From: Methanobacteriota archaeon
GTDB lineage: Archaea > Halobacteriota > Halobacteria > Halobacteriales > Halalkalicoccaceae
Length of the DNA stretch: 6,653 nt
NCBI GenBank assembly: GCA_022561895.1
Contig: JADFQH010000167.1
Coordinates: 1-6,653, forward strand
Reading direction: 5' to 3'
In this document: positions 6,490-6,653 of the stretch, one piece after another
Numbering within the stretch: the stretch's first letter is position 1
How the letters are laid out: each line of letters opens with the position of its first letter
Notes under the pieces: generated by a model
Told to the model about the DNA's origin: nothing
The model's input: only the letters and a program-made list of their open reading frames with translations
The model's database searches: none
Made by a program: the position numbers and the translations under genes

Positions 6490-6653
6490 GCGACCACCTC
6501 CAGACCGCAGGTCTGGCGTACTCGCGTTCGCTCGTTTCGTTCGTCACCGGCGGCGAAGCCGCCGGTTTCCAGCGAGACTCCTCGAAAACGCTGCGCGTTT
6601 TCGGGCTCGCGGAAATCTTCGATTTCCGCAGACTCCGGTCCCGTCCGGCTCAC
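6486..6653 (-). CDS. Open frame upstream of DUF3006, possible C-terminal tail of a gene starting outside the window
   Basis: The minus-strand frame is open from the window edge (55 codons) to a TGA at 6488-6486 that overlaps the GTG of DUF3006 by 4 bp (GTGA). The overlap and the Shine-Dalgarno downstream suggest an upstream cistron ending here. However, most of the readable peptide (including SAEIEDFREPENAQRF and SLETGGFAAGDERNER) is simply the translation of the hairpin array, is not recognisable as a domain, and may be a repeat-derived tail. Only the last dozen residues (VRQTCGLEVVA) lie largely outside hairpins 2-4. The frame could equally be noncoding DNA that happens to stay open in GC-rich sequence. 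Confidence 0.35.
   Translation of the reverse strand: MSRTGPESAEIEDFREPENAQRFRGVSLETGGFAAGDERNERTRVRQTCGLEVVA
6495..6501 (-). promoter_or_regulatory. Strong Shine-Dalgarno of the DUF3006 gene
   Basis: GGAGGTG on the minus strand lies 5 nt before the GTG at 6489. It is the only strong, well-spaced ribosome binding site I see in a window of otherwise leaderless genes. It decides the start of DUF3006 and implies transcription from further upstream. Its first two G residues are also the end of the hairpin at 6500-6516. Confidence 0.7.
6500..6629. repeat. Array of four perfect short hairpins with 3-nt loops
   Basis: Four inverted repeats follow one another. H1, 6500-6516: arms CCAGACC/GGTCTGG, loop GCA. 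H2, 6546-6566: arms ACCGGCGGC/GCCGCCGGT, loop GAA. H3, 6583-6603: arms CGAAAACGC/GCGTTTTCG, loop TGC, extendable by two pairs with one G-T. H4, 6609-6629: arms GCGGAAATC/GATTTCCGC, loop TTC. All arms pair perfectly (7, 9, 9 and 9 bp) and every loop is exactly 3 nt. Arm sequences differ between hairpins, so this is not a simple tandem repeat. AGACTCC also occurs twice as a direct repeat at 6575-6581 and 6630-6636. The array lies just upstream of DUF3006 and may continue past the window edge. I infer a dispersed haloarchaeal palindromic element; function is unknown. Confidence 0.85.

Noticed and set aside
6500..6629. Hairpins as intrinsic terminators
   Set aside because: None is followed by an oligo-T run on either strand, and archaeal termination depends mainly on T-rich tracts, not stem-loops.
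6500..6653. CRISPR array
   Set aside because: The four palindromes have different sequences and irregular spacing (centres 48, 37 and 26 bp apart), so there is no constant repeat with spacers.

Overview
The window looks like a stretch of a haloarchaeal (class Halobacteria) chromosome. Base composition is GC-rich with strong G/C preference at third codon positions. The soluble proteins are rich in Asp and Glu. Most transcription units have an AT-rich TATA-like element about 24-29 bp upstream of the start codon and no Shine-Dalgarno sequence, as expected for leaderless haloarchaeal mRNAs. Genus cannot be read from the sequence.

Layout from left to right. (1) A minus-strand cobalamin unit: a HAD-family hydrolase (520-1137, GTG start) whose stop overlaps the ATG of cbiB (523 down to the window edge, 3' end missing). 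(2) Divergently, a CPA1-type Na+/H+ antiporter (1249-2475, GTG start, leaderless). (3) Convergent with it, overlapping by 11 bp at the stop codons, an M24-fold peptidase-like protein (2465-3664, minus) that lacks several canonical metal ligands. (4) Divergent from that across an 82-bp two-way promoter, a flavoprotein disulfide reductase (3747-5156). (5) A small winged-helix protein of the PhiH1-repressor type (5194-5511). (6) A YdjM/DUF457-type membrane protein (5679-6221). (7) Convergent with it after one base, a DUF3006 protein (6223-6489, minus). (8) Upstream of DUF3006, the last 165 bp carry four perfect 3-nt-loop hairpins in a row, read through by an open minus-strand frame that ends in a GTGA overlap with DUF3006.

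The genes do not form one pathway. The cbiB/HAD pair belongs to corrinoid synthesis or salvage. The antiporter fits pH and salt homeostasis. The disulfide reductase could be lipoamide dehydrogenase by name, but its motifs fit a low-molecular-weight thiol disulfide reductase better, possibly the haloarchaeal bis-gamma-glutamylcystine reductase.

Most of the window is ordinary haloarchaeal chromosome. The parts most worth a second look are the hairpin array at the right end, the remodelled metal site of the M24 protein, the identity of the disulfide reductase, and the HAD hydrolase translationally coupled to cbiB.
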